A DNA stretch of 64,000 nucleotides from Microbacterium sp. (GCA_003248655.1 QFPM01000007.1:68128-132127); one strand, 5' to 3'. Positions 25,370 through 34,449 are shown, counted from the first letter of the stretch. Numbers and translations are program-made. Notes: generated by a model from the letters alone, not told the origin.

Positions 25370-25864
25370 TCAGCGCGCGCCGCGCTCACCCGTCTCGTGG
25401 ATGATGATGACGTCGGCATCCGCAGGTGACGGCGCCTTCGGCGCCGCAGCGGGCACGTAGCCCATCCCAGAGGGCGTGTGCAGGACGAGCCCGGCCGGGC
25501 GCGCTTCGCGCCAAAGCTGGAGGAACGCCATCCACAGCGCCGCCACACCGACCGCGACCGTGAGTCCGAACAGCGGCCACCACCACGGGTTCGCGAAGAA
25601 GCCAAGCGCCACGATCAGCACGTGCCACGCACCGATCAGCGAGAAATCCGTCCACGACACCGCCCGCTCGGCGCGGGCCGTCCCGCGCGCGCGCACGAGC
25701 AGAGTGAGGATGAGCTGACCGACCAGCACGATCGGCGCCGAGACGAGCACCCACAGCAGCGACAGGGCGCTGGAACCGGACACGATCCAGCCGATGAACA
25801 GCCACAACGGCAGGATGAACGCCGCCGGGATCAGCCATCGGTAGAACACGCTTCTCAGTGCCAT
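25370..25864 (-). CDS. Small multi-pass membrane protein, unknown function
   Basis: 164 residues from ATG 25864 (MALRSVFYRWLIPAAF). Four membrane segments: FILPLWLFIGWIVSG, LVSAPIVLVGQLILTLLV, IGAWHVLIVALGFF and LFGLTVAVGVAALWMAFLQL, then a hydrophilic C-terminal tail ending VIIIHETGERGAR. The segment GTARAERAVSWTD lies in a loop. Related proteins occur in Microbacteriaceae near rplS/map; none is characterised that I know. TACCAT six bases before the ATG marks a likely leaderless start. Confidence 0.8.
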   Translation of the reverse strand: MALRSVFYRWLIPAAFILPLWLFIGWIVSGSSALSLLWVLVSAPIVLVGQLILTLLVRARGTARAERAVSWTDFSLIGAWHVLIVALGFFANPWWWPLFGLTVAVGVAALWMAFLQLWREARPAGLVLHTPSGMGYVPAAAPKAPSPADADVIIIHETGERGAR

Positions 25865-25870
25865 GCCTCG

Positions 25871-25876
25871 ATGGTA
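25871..25876 (-). promoter_or_regulatory. -10 hexamer TACCAT, probable leaderless start
   Basis: TACCAT on the minus strand is six bases before the ATG at 25864 of the small membrane protein gene. Confidence 0.5.
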
Positions 25877-25915
25877 CGCCGACCCAGCAGAATGGAAGCT
25901 GAGGAAAGGATCACG

Positions 25916-26698
25916 ATGATCGAGCTGCGCACCCCCGCCGAGATCGACGCGATGCGCCCCGCGGGGCGCTTCGTCGCGGAGGTACTGGCGACCCTGCGCG
26001 ACGAGACCAAGGTCGGGACGAATCTGCTCGCGATCGATCGTCGAGCGCACGACCTCATCCGCCGGGCGGGCGCCGAGTCCTGCTACATCGACTACCACCC
26101 CTCGTTCGGCGCCAGCCCCTTCGGCAAGGTGATCTGCACGTCCGTCAATGACGCCGTCCTGCACGGGCTCCCCCACGACTACGCGCTTCGCGACGGAGAC
26201 CTCCTGACTCTGGACTTCGCCGTGTCGGTGGACGGCTGGGTGGCCGACTCCGCCGTCTCCTTCGTGGTGGGAACGCCGCGCGACGAGGACCTCGCCCTCA
26301 TCGACACCACCGAGCGAGCTCTGGATGCCGCGATCGGCGCGGCCGTCGCGGGCGGCAGGGTCGGCGACATCTCCCATGCCATCGCGGAGGTCGCGCACGC
26401 GGACGGCTACTCGATCAACACCGACTTCGGCGGGCACGGCGTCGGGCGAGAGATGCACGGCGACCCGCACGTCCCCAACGACGGAAAACCGAACCGCGGC
26501 TATCCCCTGCGCCCCGGCCTCGTCGTCGCGCTCGAGCCGTGGTTCCTTCAGACGACGGACCTGCTCGTCACCGACCCGGATGGCTGGACGCTCCGCAGCG
26601 CCGACGGCTCGCGCGGCGCGCACGCGGAGCACACGGTGGCGATCACGGCCGACGGCCCGATCGTGCTCACCGACCGCTCGTTCCTCGGCGTCGACTGA
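25916..26698 (+). CDS. map: Type I methionine aminopeptidase
   Basis: Removes N-terminal methionine from nascent proteins; dinuclear metal enzyme. 260 residues from ATG 25916 with GGAAAGGA upstream; an in-frame ATG at 25892 would add eight residues. Metal ligands: Asp pair around LTLDFAVSVDGWVADSA, His in GGHGVGREMHGDPHVPN, Glu in VVALEPWF and Glu in GAHAEHTVAI. The substrate-site His is in YHPSFGASPFG. It converges on trmD; both stop codons sit in one hairpin (26691-26713). Confidence 0.95.
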   Translation: MIELRTPAEIDAMRPAGRFVAEVLATLRDETKVGTNLLAIDRRAHDLIRRAGAESCYIDYHPSFGASPFGKVICTSVNDAVLHGLPHDYALRDGDLLTLDFAVSVDGWVADSAVSFVVGTPRDEDLALIDTTERALDAAIGAAVAGGRVGDISHAIAEVAHADGYSINTDFGGHGVGREMHGDPHVPNDGKPNRGYPLRPGLVVALEPWFLQTTDLLVTDPDGWTLRSADGSRGAHAEHTVAITADGPIVLTDRSFLGVD

Positions 26699-26713
26699 TC
26701 GGAGATCAGTCGA
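26691..26713. terminator. Perfect hairpin spanning the stop codons of map and trmD
   Basis: A 10-bp perfect inverted repeat (26691-26700 and 26704-26713) with a 3-base loop. It contains the TGA of map (26696-26698) and, on the other strand, the TGA of trmD (26706-26708). Probably acts for both converging genes, although there is no T-run. Confidence 0.55.
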
Positions 26714-27392
26714 GGAGGTCTGGGCGGCGCTCGCGCGTGCGTTCGACCTGCTGCTCGTGGCGCCACTGTGCCACGCGACCGTGGTGCCCGCTCAGGAGCA
26801 CGTCGGGCACTTCGTAGCCCCGCCATGACGCGGGCTTCGTGTACGAGGGGTACTCGAGCAGGCCATCCTCGTGCGACTCTTCGACGAGGCTGTCCGGGTT
26901 GCCGACGACACCGGGGACGAGCCGTCCGACCGCCTCGATCATGGCCATCGCGGCGACCTCTCCCCCGTTGAGGACGTAATCGCCGAGACTTATGAGCCGC
27001 ACCTGGCCGAGCGTTGCGGCATACGCGAAGACGCGCTCGTCGATGCCCTCGTAGCGCCCGCATCCGAACACGAGGTGCGGCGCCTCGGAAAGCCCTCGCG
27101 CCACCGCCTGTGTGAAGACCTCGCCCGCGGGCGACGGGAAGATGAACACGGGCGGCGCGGAGGCGTCGGCGGCGAGCTCGTCCAGCGCCTCGCCCCAGGG
27201 CTCCGGCTTCATGACCATGCCGGCGCCGCCGCCGTACGGCGTGTCATCGACCGTGCGGTGACGGTCATGCGCGTGATCGCGGAGGTCATGGACGCGCACG
27301 TCGAGGATGCCGGCATCCCGCGCCTTACCGAGGAGGGAGACCTCGAGGACATCGAAGAATGCCGGGAAGATCGTGACGACATCGATGCGCAC
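26706..27392 (-). CDS. trmD: tRNA (guanine-N1)-methyltransferase TrmD
   Basis: Methylates G37 of tRNAs with a G36, preventing +1 frameshifts. 228 residues from GTG 27392 (VRIDVVTIFPAFFDVL), with GAGG six bases upstream. SPOUT trefoil-knot residues: VDDTPYGGGAGMVMKPEP, GCGRYEGIDERV, LISLGDYVLNGGEVAAMAM. The C-terminal domain ends SGHHGRVAQWRHEQQVERTRERRPDLL. It starts one base after the rimM stop in the rpsP-khpA-rimM-trmD group. Confidence 0.96.
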   Translation of the reverse strand: MRIDVVTIFPAFFDVLEVSLLGKARDAGILDVRVHDLRDHAHDRHRTVDDTPYGGGAGMVMKPEPWGEALDELAADASAPPVFIFPSPAGEVFTQAVARGLSEAPHLVFGCGRYEGIDERVFAYAATLGQVRLISLGDYVLNGGEVAAMAMIEAVGRLVPGVVGNPDSLVEESHEDGLLEYPSYTKPASWRGYEVPDVLLSGHHGRVAQWRHEQQVERTRERRPDLLD

Positions 27393-27393
27393 G

Positions 27394-28008
27394 TCAGTCC
27401 TCGGAGGATTCCGCCTGAGCATCGGGTTCCTCGATGTCATCGACATCGTCGGGCTCGTCGAGCGGCTCGAAGAGCCCCGCTGGGGGCGTCACGATGACCC
27501 GACCGGCCGCGATGTCGACCTCGGGGACGATGGCCGACACGAATGGAACGAGCACTTCGCTCTCGCCCTCACCGTCGAGCCGAACGGCGAGCAGATCGTG
27601 CGCGGGCAGGTGGTCGACGCGGGCGATGCGTCCGATGCGCACACCGTCACGGATGACCTCCAGCCCGACGAGCTGATGGTCGTACCAGGCATCCTCTTCG
27701 ACAGGCGCCGCGGCATCCTGGTCGATCCACAAAATCGCGCGGACGATCGACTCGGCGGCACTGCGGTCATCGATTCCCTCGAGGAAGACAACCGGGTGCG
27801 AGTTCATCCAGCGAAACTCCCGCACGGTGGCCGTCTTGCCGTGCCACGGCGACGACTCGGGCACCTGAAGGGTGAACACCGCGCCAGGCACGAAACGACC
27901 GTCGGGGTCGTCGGTATAGAGCTCGAGCTTGAGAGCGCCCTTGAGTCCGTGCGCCTTGACGAGCCGCCCGACGCGCAGCTGGGTGCGCGCGGGATCCGCC
28001 GCGGGCAT
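27394..28008 (-). CDS. rimM: 16S rRNA processing protein RimM
   Basis: Assembly factor for the 30S head that binds S19. 204 residues. N-terminal RimM barrel (RVGRLVKAHGLKGALKLELYTDDP), a PRC-barrel-like C-terminal half (DHQLVGLEVIRDGVRIGRIARVDHLPAHDLLAVR) with VLVPFVSAIVPEVDIAAGRV, and an acidic tail (DEPDDVDDIEEPDAQAESSED) typical of actinobacteria. One base separates it from khpA upstream. Confidence 0.95.
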   Translation of the reverse strand: MPAADPARTQLRVGRLVKAHGLKGALKLELYTDDPDGRFVPGAVFTLQVPESSPWHGKTATVREFRWMNSHPVVFLEGIDDRSAAESIVRAILWIDQDAAAPVEEDAWYDHQLVGLEVIRDGVRIGRIARVDHLPAHDLLAVRLDGEGESEVLVPFVSAIVPEVDIAAGRVIVTPPAGLFEPLDEPDDVDDIEEPDAQAESSED

Positions 28009-28009
28009 G

Positions 28010-28240
28010 TCAGTCGTCCGCGACGTCGACGCGCACGCGGGCGCCGTCGGCGAGGGCGGCGACGACAGTGCGCAGCGCCTTCGCCGTGCGGCCGCCGCGA
28101 CCGATCACCCGTCCCCGGTCGTCGGGGTGCACGCGCACCTCGAGCACGTCACCGCGAGGCGACGTGGAGGAACGGATGACGACGTCGTCCGGGTGATCGA
28201 CGATCCCCTTGACGACGTGCTCGAGCGCGGCGGCCAGCAA
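28010..28240 (-). CDS. khpA: KH-domain RNA-binding protein KhpA
   Basis: 76 residues, a single KH domain with the RNA-binding loop GRVIGRGGRTAKALR. KhpA-type proteins between rpsP and rimM bind many small and messenger RNAs, often with KhpB. Length and locus match. It starts 5 bases after the rpsP stop. Confidence 0.92.
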   Translation of the reverse strand: MLAAALEHVVKGIVDHPDDVVIRSSTSPRGDVLEVRVHPDDRGRVIGRGGRTAKALRTVVAALADGARVRVDVADD

Positions 28241-28245
28241 GACGA

Positions 28246-28710
28246 TTACTCTGCGTCGGCCGTGGCGGCGTCGGCCTCTGCGACCTCAGGGGCCTCGGCG
28301 GCGGCGTCTGCGACCTCGGCGTCGTCGGCGGAAGCCTCGGCGGGCTCCTCAGCCTTCTTCTCGACCTTGGGCTTGATGACCGACTTCTTGGCGGTGTCGA
28401 CCTGGAAGTCTTCCTTGCCCTCGGCGACGCGCACGGTCGAGACCGCGTCCTTGTCGCCCTTGAACTTGCCCCAGTCGCCCGTGAGCTTCAGCAACGCCGC
28501 GACCTGCTCGGTCGGCTGCGCGCCGACGGACAGCCAGTACTGTGCACGGTCGGAGTCGACCTTGATGATCGAGGGCTCCTCGGTCGGGTGGTACTGACCG
28601 ATCTCCTCGATGACGCGCCCGTCGCGCTTGGTGCGCGAGTCGGCGACGACGATGCGGTAGTAGGGCGCACGAATCTTGCCGAGGCGCTTGAGACGGATCT
28701 TGACAGCCAC
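28246..28710 (-). CDS. rpsP: 30S ribosomal protein S16
   Basis: 154 residues. The first 90 are canonical S16 (MAVKIRLKRLGKIRAPYYRIVVADSRTKRDG, here noted by its first 12 residues MAVKIRLKRLGK and the VVADSRTKRDG motif). From about 105 there is an Ala/Glu/Asp-rich tail usual in actinobacteria. First gene of rpsP-khpA-rimM-trmD. The 195 bases upstream to the divergent ligase hold both promoters; an AT-rich patch at 28832-28851 is the likeliest site. Confidence 0.95.
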   Translation of the reverse strand: MAVKIRLKRLGKIRAPYYRIVVADSRTKRDGRVIEEIGQYHPTEEPSIIKVDSDRAQYWLSVGAQPTEQVAALLKLTGDWGKFKGDKDAVSTVRVAEGKEDFQVDTAKKSVIKPKVEKKAEEPAEASADDAEVADAAAEAPEVAEADAATADAE

Positions 28711-28905
28711 AATTCTCCTGAATGGTGTTGTGAGGTGATGAACGTCGCCTGGAGCGTGGGGTGCACACCCGGCGGAAGCTCTGCGGTGGGCCTCCCCCGC
28801 TGGATAGAGGGTCGAGCAGGTGGCCCAACGGACTATTTTGCCAGATTGTTGCGGATGCCGCGAACCGAGGCGATCCGGATGCCTGCGGCATGCGAGACTG
28901 GCGCC

Positions 28906-30072
28906 ATGACGGTGTCGTTCGCCACCTCCCCCCGCTCATCGGTGGGGCTGGAGTGGGAGCTCATGCTCGCCGATCCGGTGACCGGAGATCTGGTCGGGCG
29001 GGCGCCCGAGCTCCTCCCCGAGCTCGAGGAGCGCACGGCCCTGGAGCGGTACACCGTCACCGGGGAACTGCTGACGAACACGATCGAGGTCACCAGCGGC
29101 ATCGGAGCGACCGTCGCCGAAGCCGTCGACGACATCGCGGACGCCATCGCGCAGGTGCGGACGCTGACGACGCCCGCCGGGATCGAGCTGCTGTGCGCCG
29201 GCAGCCATCCGTTCGCGCAGTGGTTCGACCAGCAGGTGAGCGACAAGACCCGCTATCACACCCTCATCGAACGCACCCAGTGGTGGGGGCGGAACATGAT
29301 GATCTGGGGGATCCACGTCCACGTCGGTGTGGAGGACGTCGACAAGGTGTTCCCGATCATCGGAGCTCTGGCGACCTATCTGCCCCACCTGCAGGCGCTC
29401 TCGGCATCCAGCCCTTTCTGGGCCGGTGAGCGCACCGGCTACGCCTCCAACCGGGCGTTGGTGTTCCAGCAGCTGCCGACCGCGGGGCTGCCCTGGGCGC
29501 TCAAGGACTGGTCCCAGTTCGAGCGGTTCATGGACGACATGGTCCGCACCGGTGTCATGGCCGATGCGACGGAGGTGCGCTGGGACATCCGGCCCGCACC
29601 GCGCTGGGGGACGATCGAGGTGCGGGCGTGCGACGGGATGTCCACGCTCCCGGAGCTCGCCGCGATCGCAGCTCTCGTCCAGGTGCTCGTCGAGCATCTC
29701 TCCCGTCGGCTCGACGAGGACCGGCCCCTCGATGTCCTCCCGCCGTGGTTCGCGCGGGAGAACAAGTGGCGCGCAGCACGCTACGGCATGGATGCGAGGG
29801 TCATCGTCGACAGCGCGGGCACGCAGCGTCCGGTGGCGGAGCACCTCGCCGAGACCGTCGAGGAACTCCGCCCGATCGCCGACGAGCTGCACTGCGGGCG
29901 CGAGTTCGACGGGCTGGGCCGCATCGCGGCGCTCGGCGCCAGCTATGAGCGCCAGCTGCTGGTCGCGGATGCCGCGGACGGCGACCTGCGGGCCGTCGTG
30001 CAGCACCTGATCCGCGAGTTCAGGCAGGGGCCCACCCTCCGCGAACACCTCGCGGCGCTGGGCGGCGACTGA
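28906..30072 (+). CDS. Carboxylate-amine ligase, glutamate-cysteine ligase type 2 (YbdK-like)
   Basis: 388 residues from ATG 28906. GCS2 family (PF04107) features: SVGLEWELMLADPVTGDL at the N-terminus, TNTIEVTSGIG, GSHPFAQWFDQQVSDKTRY, WGIHVHVGVEDVDKV, and WDIRPAPRWGTIEVRACDGM. These build an ATP-grasp-like glutamine-synthetase fold that ligates glutamate to cysteine or another amine. Mycothiol, not glutathione, is the usual thiol here, so the true amine partner is uncertain. It converges on the glycosyltransferase gene with only two bases between stops. Confidence 0.9.
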   Translation: MTVSFATSPRSSVGLEWELMLADPVTGDLVGRAPELLPELEERTALERYTVTGELLTNTIEVTSGIGATVAEAVDDIADAIAQVRTLTTPAGIELLCAGSHPFAQWFDQQVSDKTRYHTLIERTQWWGRNMMIWGIHVHVGVEDVDKVFPIIGALATYLPHLQALSASSPFWAGERTGYASNRALVFQQLPTAGLPWALKDWSQFERFMDDMVRTGVMADATEVRWDIRPAPRWGTIEVRACDGMSTLPELAAIAALVQVLVEHLSRRLDEDRPLDVLPPWFARENKWRAARYGMDARVIVDSAGTQRPVAEHLAETVEELRPIADELHCGREFDGLGRIAALGASYERQLLVADAADGDLRAVVQHLIREFRQGPTLREHLAALGGD

Positions 30073-30074
30073 TT

Positions 30075-31733
30075 TCAGGCGGGCTGGTCGGGATCGTAGT
30101 CCGAGAGCCCGTGATCGGTCTTCTGCCAGTAGTGCGGGCGCGTGATCAGCTGCCACAGGGCCTTGTAGGCGGCAGCGGAGTGCAGGAGCCAGTAGAGCGG
30201 GTTCAGCAGCGCCCACGGGACCAGCGTGAACAGACCGCGCTTGTACGGACCCATCATGTTCAGGTACACCATCAGCGAGTTCCCGATGAGGAAGTTCATC
30301 AGACACAGCCACAGCACGATCGGCGGCATGACCGACGACACGTCCACCCCGGGCACGACCAGCCCCGCCACCATCAACAGAGTGAACGGGATCACGCCGA
30401 GGAAGGTCAGCGGCGTGCCGGCGATGAGCAGCGCGAAGGCTGCGGCGCGGCGAAGACCCACGGATCGGACGAGCTGCAACGGATGCCGGGCATGCACCAG
30501 TGAGGTCTGCATGTATCCCTTGATCCATCGGCTGCGCTGGCCGACGAAGATGCCCATCCGAGATGTCGCCTCCTCCATCGTCGTGGAGTCGACGACGCCG
30601 ACACGGTAGCCCAATGCGCTGGCCCGGATGCCGAGGTCGGCATCCTCGGTGACGTTGTAGGGGTCCCAGCCGCCGAGTTCACGCAGAGCGTCGGTGCGGA
30701 AGTGGTTCGAGGTGCCCCCCAGCGGAATGGGGAGCCGCCGCTCGTCGAGGCCGGTGAGCATGTAGTCGAACCAGTAGGAGTACTCGAGCGAGAACATCCG
30801 CGTCAGTACGTTCTCCGCTGCATTGAAGTAGTTCAGCGCGGCCTGCATCACGACGGTGTCGGGCGACGAACGGTCGAAGGCGAGCCAGGTGCGTTTGAGC
30901 TGGTCCGGTTCAGGAGCATCCTCGGCATCGAAGATCACCAGCAGCTCACCGCGCGCCAGCTGAAGCCCGACGTTGCACGCGCGCGGCTTGGTCTGCGGGG
31001 TGCCGGCCGGCACGGTGACGATGATGAAGTTGTCCGGCGGTGCGGCGCGCTTGATCGCCTCGCGAGTGGCGATGTCCTCTTCCTCGGTGAGCACGAGGAC
31101 TTCCAGCTTGTGCTGGGGATAGTCGAGGCGACCCAGGTTCCGCATGAGGCGACCGACGACACGCTCCTCGCGGAACACCGGGACCAGCACCGTGTAGATC
31201 GGAAGGTCGTCGTCGTCCAGGGCGTCGTATTCAGCGCGCGTCGACCTGCGCACCTGGTCGTAGCGCGAGCCCACCATCGAGACGACGAACTTGAACAGGG
31301 TGCTGGTCAAGAAGATCACACTCGCCACGGCGATGAGCACTGTGAGGGCTCCGGCGGGAGCGGCGATCGCGCCGGCCGCGATCAGCACGAGCAGGACGAT
31401 GCCGAGCACCTGCTGTCCGCGCGAGAGCACGTGCTTCGCAGAGCGACGTGGCGAGGTCTCTGCAAGCTGCTCAGCGGCGATGTGCTCGATCTCCGCAGCG
31501 AACGCAGCCATCACCGCGTGCACGATCCGCCATTGGGGCACCTCGACGACCTCGATGGCGCCGCCGACGAGGCCCTCCACGCGCGCGCGGTCCGCCGGAG
31601 ACAGCGGCAGCGACGCGCCGATGAGGACCCGATCCTGCTCCCGCCGCATCGGAATCCATCCCTCGCGCGCGTACTGCGACGCGCACTCACGGTCCAGCAG
31701 TGACGGATCCATGGCTCCGACCTCGACGCTCAC
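30075..31733 (-). CDS. Membrane glycosyltransferase, family 2, with GspE-N-like N-terminal domain
   Basis: 552 residues from GTG 31733, which overlaps the upstream membrane-protein stop (GTGA) and has GGGAGG six bases before it; ATG 31712 is an alternative. The first 85 residues resemble the MshEN/GspE N-terminal domain (SQYAREGWIPMRREQDRVLI), then two membrane helices (105-160), a GT2 catalytic domain with the metal motif VIFDAEDAPEPDQ, acid in TEDADLGIRA and GQRSRWIKGYMQTS (QxxRW), and four C-terminal helices. This layout matches NrfB-like processive glycosyltransferases that make and export beta-glycans. Substrate unknown. Confidence 0.88.
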   Translation of the reverse strand: MSVEVGAMDPSLLDRECASQYAREGWIPMRREQDRVLIGASLPLSPADRARVEGLVGGAIEVVEVPQWRIVHAVMAAFAAEIEHIAAEQLAETSPRRSAKHVLSRGQQVLGIVLLVLIAAGAIAAPAGALTVLIAVASVIFLTSTLFKFVVSMVGSRYDQVRRSTRAEYDALDDDDLPIYTVLVPVFREERVVGRLMRNLGRLDYPQHKLEVLVLTEEEDIATREAIKRAAPPDNFIIVTVPAGTPQTKPRACNVGLQLARGELLVIFDAEDAPEPDQLKRTWLAFDRSSPDTVVMQAALNYFNAAENVLTRMFSLEYSYWFDYMLTGLDERRLPIPLGGTSNHFRTDALRELGGWDPYNVTEDADLGIRASALGYRVGVVDSTTMEEATSRMGIFVGQRSRWIKGYMQTSLVHARHPLQLVRSVGLRRAAAFALLIAGTPLTFLGVIPFTLLMVAGLVVPGVDVSSVMPPIVLWLCLMNFLIGNSLMVYLNMMGPYKRGLFTLVPWALLNPLYWLLHSAAAYKALWQLITRPHYWQKTDHGLSDYDPDQPA

Positions 31734-32893
31734 AGCGAGCCTCCCAGCGTGGCGAGCCAGGCGACGATCGGCTCGCGGGTGAGTGCGCCAGCCCACCCGA
31801 GGAGCCACAGGATGACGGTGAACAGCACGACCGCCACATTCTCCCGCGAGCTTCGGCGCTCGGGAATGATCGCGGCTGCCAGCAGCACGCTGAGCACGTA
31901 GGTGGTACCGGTGTCACCGGTGCCGGTGAGCCCGAGGACATACGCCAGCAACGTGCCCGCGCTCAGCACGATCGCGATCAGGGCGGTCCTCGGGAAGCGC
32001 AACACGAGTGCGGCGACGACGATCAGGAGCGTCGGAGCGAGGAAGATCAGGCCGTCGAGCGACGGCAGGAAATCGCCGAGCAGCGTCGCAGCGCGATCGC
32101 CGTCCCAGCCCAGGCCGCCGCCGAACGCGGCCAACGGCCCCGCGCCGAACATCACGCTCAGCGCCATCAGCGACACGAGCACCGACACCGTGGGGAAGAG
32201 CACGACGAGCGCGTTGGCGACGCGGGCTCTCCTGCGCGACTGGACGAGCACGACCGCAGCCAGCGCCGCGACCAGCGCCGACAGCGTCGTCGTCGCATCG
32301 GAGAACGCCGCGGCGGCGAACCACAGACCCGCGCGGAACCCGGCCTGCGTGTTCGCATACGTGACGAAGCGGACGAGATCGATCATGCCCAGCCCGTAGA
32401 ACGCGACACCGAGCGCCGTCTCCACGTTGGTCACCATCAGGTAGGCGAACAGCGGTGTCGTCACGAGCGTCACCGCCAGCACGCAGACCATTCCGCGGCC
32501 GTAATGCTTGCGCGCCAGTGACTGCACAACGCTCGGCACCAGCCACCCGGCCAGCACCGCTCCGGCCAGACCGAGCGCGAGGGCACTTCCGGGCAGCACC
32601 AAGGCGAGAAGGATCGGCAGAGGCGGATAGCTCAGCGCGACGATCTGCGTGCCGGTCGCCGCGCGCAGCGCCTGCGCCTGGGCGATCAGTTCGGCGTTGG
32701 CGGTACCGGTCCAATCGCCGCCGGCGGCGACATCGAACCAGACAGCCAGCGCCGCGAAGACGACGGTCACGACCACGCGCAGCGTCCAACGCGCCGCTCG
32801 GGTGCGCGGATACTTCAGCGGTCGGCCGTCCTCACTCTCGAGGTACCGCGGCGTGTCCCGGCGGAACAGGGGGATCGCAGCGGTGTCGCTCAT
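31730..32893 (-). CDS. Multi-pass membrane protein coupled to ffh and the glycosyltransferase
   Basis: 387 residues. A cytoplasmic N-terminus (1-38, FRRDTPRYLESEDGRPLKY) is followed by about ten hydrophobic helices. A large first outside loop contains GGDWTGTANAELIAQAQALRAATG, and YPPLPILLALVLPG follows. I do not recognise the family; the layout resembles polytopic polymer-synthesis or flippase helpers. Its ATG overlaps the ffh stop and its stop overlaps the glycosyltransferase start, so the three genes are translationally coupled. Confidence 0.8.
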   Translation of the reverse strand: MSDTAAIPLFRRDTPRYLESEDGRPLKYPRTRAARWTLRVVVTVVFAALAVWFDVAAGGDWTGTANAELIAQAQALRAATGTQIVALSYPPLPILLALVLPGSALALGLAGAVLAGWLVPSVVQSLARKHYGRGMVCVLAVTLVTTPLFAYLMVTNVETALGVAFYGLGMIDLVRFVTYANTQAGFRAGLWFAAAAFSDATTTLSALVAALAAVVLVQSRRRARVANALVVLFPTVSVLVSLMALSVMFGAGPLAAFGGGLGWDGDRAATLLGDFLPSLDGLIFLAPTLLIVVAALVLRFPRTALIAIVLSAGTLLAYVLGLTGTGDTGTTYVLSVLLAAAIIPERRSSRENVAVVLFTVILWLLGWAGALTREPIVAWLATLGGSL

Positions 32894-34449
32894 GCTCCGG
32901 TCGGCCGCCCGAACAGCTTCTGGATCTCCGCGAGGTCCGCCTCGGTAGGCGCGGCGCCGGAGCCGATGCCGAAGCCGGACCCGCCCGGCGCGCTCGCCGC
33001 GGCGGCGATGCCCGCGTTCTCGGCGGCGCGCTTAGCCGGGTTGCCCGACCGCGATCCGCCCTTGGCCTTCTGCTTCGCGCCGCGCTTGCTCGAAGCGCCC
33101 GGACGGCCGCCGATCGCGCCCATCCCGGGGAGGGAGGGGACGCCTCCGCGGGCGACCGTCTTCATCATCTTCGCCGCCTGATCGAACCGCTGCACGAGCT
33201 GGTTGACATCCGTGACGGTCATGCCCGACCCGCGCGCGATGCGCAGGCGCCGCGATCCGTTCAGGATCTTGGGGTTGCGCCGCTCCCCCGGCGTCATCGA
33301 GCGGATGATCGCCTCGGTGCGATCGATCTCGCGATCATCGAACTGGTCGAGCTGCTGCTTCATCTGGCCCATGCCCGGGAGCATCCCGAGCATCTTCTTC
33401 ATCGAGCCCATCTTCTTCATCTGCTGAAGCTGGTCGAGGAAGTCCTCCAGGGTGAACGACTCGGTCGCGAGCTTCTCGGCGACCTTCCGCGCCTCTTCCT
33501 CGTCGAACGCCTGCTGGGCCTGCTCGATGAGCGTGAGGATGTCACCCAGATCGAGGATGCGGCTCGCCATGCGATCGGGGTGGAACGCCTCGAGGTCGTC
33601 GAGCCCCTCACCCGTCGACGCGAAGATGATCGGGCGGCCCGTGACGGATGCCACCGAGAGTGCCGCGCCACCACGTGCGTCGCCGTCGAGCTTCGAGAGC
33701 ACGACGCCGGTGAAATCGACGCCGTCCTGGAAGGCCTTTGCGGTGTTCACGGCATCCTGGCCGATCATCGCGTCGATGACGAAGAGCACCTCGTCGGGGT
33801 CGGTCGCCTTCCGGATGTCGGATGCCTGCGCCATGAGCTCGGCGTCGACACCGAGGCGCCCGGCGGTGTCGATGATGACGACGTCGTGCTGCTTCTGCCG
33901 CGCGTAGTCGACGCCGTCTTTGGCTACCTTGACGGGGTTTCCCACGCCATTGCCGGGCTCGGGCGCGTAGATCGCGGCGCCTGCCTGCTGGGCGACGACC
34001 TGCAGCTGGTTCACGGCGTTGGGTCGCTGCAGATCACAGGCGACGAGAAGCGGCGTGTGGCCGTCCTTCTCGAGCTGTTTGGCGAGTTTGCCGGCGAGGG
34101 TCGTCTTGCCGGACCCCTGCAGACCGGCCAGCATGATCACGGTCGGCGGGTTCTTCGCGAACTGCAGGCGCCGCTGCTGGCCACCGAGGATCGCGACGAG
34201 CTCTTCGTTGACGATCTGCACGACCTGCTGCGCGGGATTGAGCGCACGGTTCACCTCATCGCCGAGCGCGCGTTCGCGCACCTTGCCGGTGAACTCCTTG
34301 ACGACCACGAGAGCGACGTCGGCATCCAGCAGCGCTCGTCGGATCTCACGGACTGTTCCATCGACATCGGCCGGAGTGAGCTTGCCCTTCGTGCGAAGGT
34401 TGCGGAACGTCTCAGTGAGCCGGTCGGAGAGGGTGCCGAAAGTCGCCAT
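32890..34449 (-). CDS. ffh: Signal recognition particle protein Ffh
   Basis: SRP54 GTPase that binds signal sequences on ribosomes and docks with FtsY. 519 residues. N domain (1-90), G domain with LAGLQGSGKTTLAGKLAKQL, DTAGRLGVDAEL and SKLDGDARGGAALS, then a Met-rich M domain (LDQLQQMKKMGSMKKMLGMLPGMGQM) and the RNA-binding RIARGSGMTVTDVNQLV. A Gly/Ala-rich tail of about 60 residues ends the protein. Unusually, two membrane-protein genes follow in overlapping frames. Confidence 0.97.
   Translation of the reverse strand: MATFGTLSDRLTETFRNLRTKGKLTPADVDGTVREIRRALLDADVALVVVKEFTGKVRERALGDEVNRALNPAQQVVQIVNEELVAILGGQQRRLQFAKNPPTVIMLAGLQGSGKTTLAGKLAKQLEKDGHTPLLVACDLQRPNAVNQLQVVAQQAGAAIYAPEPGNGVGNPVKVAKDGVDYARQKQHDVVIIDTAGRLGVDAELMAQASDIRKATDPDEVLFVIDAMIGQDAVNTAKAFQDGVDFTGVVLSKLDGDARGGAALSVASVTGRPIIFASTGEGLDDLEAFHPDRMASRILDLGDILTLIEQAQQAFDEEEARKVAEKLATESFTLEDFLDQLQQMKKMGSMKKMLGMLPGMGQMKQQLDQFDDREIDRTEAIIRSMTPGERRNPKILNGSRRLRIARGSGMTVTDVNQLVQRFDQAAKMMKTVARGGVPSLPGMGAIGGRPGASSKRGAKQKAKGGSRSGNPAKRAAENAGIAAAASAPGGSGFGIGSGAAPTEADLAEIQKLFGRPTGA

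Noticed and set aside
28906..30072. EgtA (ergothioneine pathway) assignment of the GCS2 enzyme
   Set aside because: No egtB, egtC, egtD or egtE genes are adjacent, and the YbdK-like features are generic, so a specific pathway name is not justified.
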